From Saxidomus purpurata (lineage: Eukaryota > Mollusca > Bivalvia > Venerida > Veneridae), in the NCBI GenBank assembly GCA_022818135.1, contig JAFMSR010000007.1:4915224-4979223 (forward strand): a stretch of 64,000 nucleotides of DNA, given 5' to 3'. This document shows positions 60,501-63,500 of the stretch, one piece after another. Position numbers and translations under genes: made by a program. Numbering within the stretch: position 1 is the stretch's first letter; each line of letters starts with the position of its first letter. Under the pieces are notes generated by a model. The model did not search any database. It had not been told where the DNA came from and worked only from the letters and a program-made list of their open reading frames with translations.

Positions 60501-63500
60501 CAATTAGACATATCAAATGAAGTCATTGACTTCTAGGTCAAAACAGAACCTTATACAATTTTATTTTTTACTTACAACTCACTTTTTAAGACACCGGTAT
60601 TTGCGGTTTAACTGAAATAAGTAACATAATTTAATGTTAAACAACGAAAACTTTTTACAAGAGTGTACGAAATTCCCTTCTCCTGGTACAGATAGATTGG
60701 CAGGCAAAAGTAAAGTAAAGACCTTTAACATTAAGAACATGCAGAAAATCATTCCATAACATTTTGCATTTAGATATATAAAACAGATATACTTGAAAAC
60801 GTGTAAAATTCTTAATAAACGACAAAAAATAAATGCGGACGTTGTTATCAATATCATTCCATACAATTTTTATCGATCTTTGGATGACACTAAAAATATC
60901 TTTATTTGAAATATGAAAATATATCTCTATTTCAGGTACAAAGTACAAAACTTAGAAACTGAAAAACAACTTCTCGTGGATATGCAGCTGTCTATTTGCT
61001 TTGAAACTAATTCATGTGAACAAAAAATCGACATTTTTAACAGTAAAAGGATTCCAAAAATTGGATGCAACTGGAATGTAACTTTGAAAGGTATTAATGC
61101 CTTTGAATTACAGACTTGTTGCTTAACTTACAAGTAGCGACAAAGGGTTCGTGTCTGTATGAATTTAAAGGTTTTTTTAACTACCTTTTAAAAGGAGAAG
61201 ATAACTGTAAGCAAAGCCTAATGTAATGTGATCAAACACAGAACCAACATGGAATTAAAATAGTTCCATTTACGATAAATACGAAACAAATTTATGCTAC
61301 ATGATGTAAGAGATAACTAGCAATATCAGTGTATATGTGTATCTACTTATTTACTTAGTATACCATTGAAATTGCTCAACATCGTGTTGCTGGGATATAA
61401 CATGCCATCGGCTAAATACGTTTCATTTCTGTTATAGTCTTCATACCAGAAATTATCAACTGTTTGATGCTTGCAAAATATCTTTCAGACTTTGACCTTA
61501 CGGCATACCTTGAATCTGCTGGCGAAACATTAACCGATCACCTCGAGTCATATGTAGCAGACAAATTGCTTGAAAAGCTGGGAGTTCTGAAGTTCCTTAG
61601 TAATAATGTGTGTGATATGAAGTCGTATACTGCTGACAGAGGATGGGCAAATGGTATCATTTTACCAAACTTTATTGCGTTCTTTGTAAATGTAATGCAA
61701 AAATTCTATTATTATTTTTCAGTCACACTGTATTCAAGTATAAGAACTGATGAAACACTAAAACTTTGACTTAAGAAAGTGTGTCAAAGATATCAATTGT
61801 TTCAAAACATTTTAAACAAACATGGCTTATGCTATTTTTACATTTATGTTTCAGACTGCACAATGTTTGATGCTTCGAAGCTACCACTTCTGCCTGCACC
61901 ACTTAAATGTCACATATATGCTGGTTGTACAGCAATACATTGCTGCCTGAATTTGCCAGTCCTTCAACGTTCAGTCAGTACAAGAATCAATGTAGACACC
62001 TGTAACTACAGACTCATTGTAGGAATAGAGGATTTAGAACTGATGGTCCCTCTCTTTGATTATGAATGGGGTTCAAATAAGACCCTAAGTATAAATGGCG
62101 TTTTCAATATAAAGTATGTTAACACTTCACATCAACTGCACTTACAGTATACATTGTATTCTATGTCTAGTTTAATGAAAATGGTGACTAATATATTTCC
62201 AGCGCCTTTCTCCAATTCAAAATTGAAATCAATTTCATCTATTTTAATGTAGAAATCTGGAAAGCTTATAATATGTTAAATCGGAAATAATATATAGCGT
62301 TTAACTTAAAATAAATAGATAACGTTATTATATAAGCATTCACCTAAAGAAAATATGAATTTATATCACGAATTGGTTTAGTTACGTCCGGTGCAATAAT
62401 CAGGAAACAATATTTACCATACATCTTTTTCTTCTCAACGTATAAGAACTTTTCAATTTAAAGGTATTCAATTGATGACCTTCCATCTAGCAAGATGTTA
62501 TTGATATCGATGTCAATATCTGCATGTTTGGATTCAAAGAAATGCATATTTGATGATGATGTTTTGACCGACGTCCTGCTTCCAAAGCCTATATGTTACT
62601 CGGACGGAAGTGTCCAACTAACAGGTTGTTTCTTTCTACAATGTATACAACGTAGGGTTTAATTCAAAATAAAACAATCTTTACCTCTGATTCATCGGCT
62701 GCTAAAAATGCTTTCTATTATCGGTTTATGGTAATCCTGTAGTTTTTTCTGGTTATTAAAAGATAAATAAATCAAAATTTAAACAGTTGTACATTTGAGA
62801 GTAAGAAGTGGTATAGATTGTTATTTAACTGCTGAACAAATGAAATGGATTTTCGTACAGTCGTAGAAATGAAAAGACAGTTTTTATAGAATTTGCATAT
62901 ATGTTCACTTTTCAAGTTGCAAAAATATAACATATATTGATACGACTATTTTCCCATATACGGTAAAATTCTGATTTCACATATCAATGTCTAATATTAA
63001 GTAATAGTCAGATAATTCATAAATATTATAAACCCGATTCAAAGTTTGATAATAACTCAACTTCCTTAAACATAGCTGAAATACGCAAAAATGCTTTTAT
63101 ATAAATGACGCAAATGTCAGCCTTTTTTCTTCTATTAACAATATTAAGCTTTCCTCATTTTCGTCAAATTAATCAAATGTCACTTGTAATTAACGAATGA
63201 CAATAGATCCATGTATATTTTCTAGATTTCTCCCTTACGTCTTGGTTAAACAATGCAGTCGGGGAGGTGACTAATCAACTGAATGGTACACTCCTTTCAT
63301 TATTGTTCGAGCGGCTAGGTATAACTCAGTACCTACTGCAACCAAGCTGTGCAGTTGAAACGTCTGACAAGGGATGGAGATCAGGTATCACATGTTAAGA
63401 TTTTCTCTTTGGTTTATCTGCTGATATTACATATAAACTAAGTGTTATAAGTAAAAAATACTGTCTCCACATATATATTTTTGAACAAATAAAACTTTAA

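Noticed and set aside
60025..60507. A 160-codon open frame that begins with a signal-peptide-like hydrophobic stretch before the module 7 A domain
   Set aside because: The hydrophobic part lies upstream of a clear acceptor 'gacattttag' and the phase matches the preceding D exon, so it is intron read-through, not a new secreted gene start.
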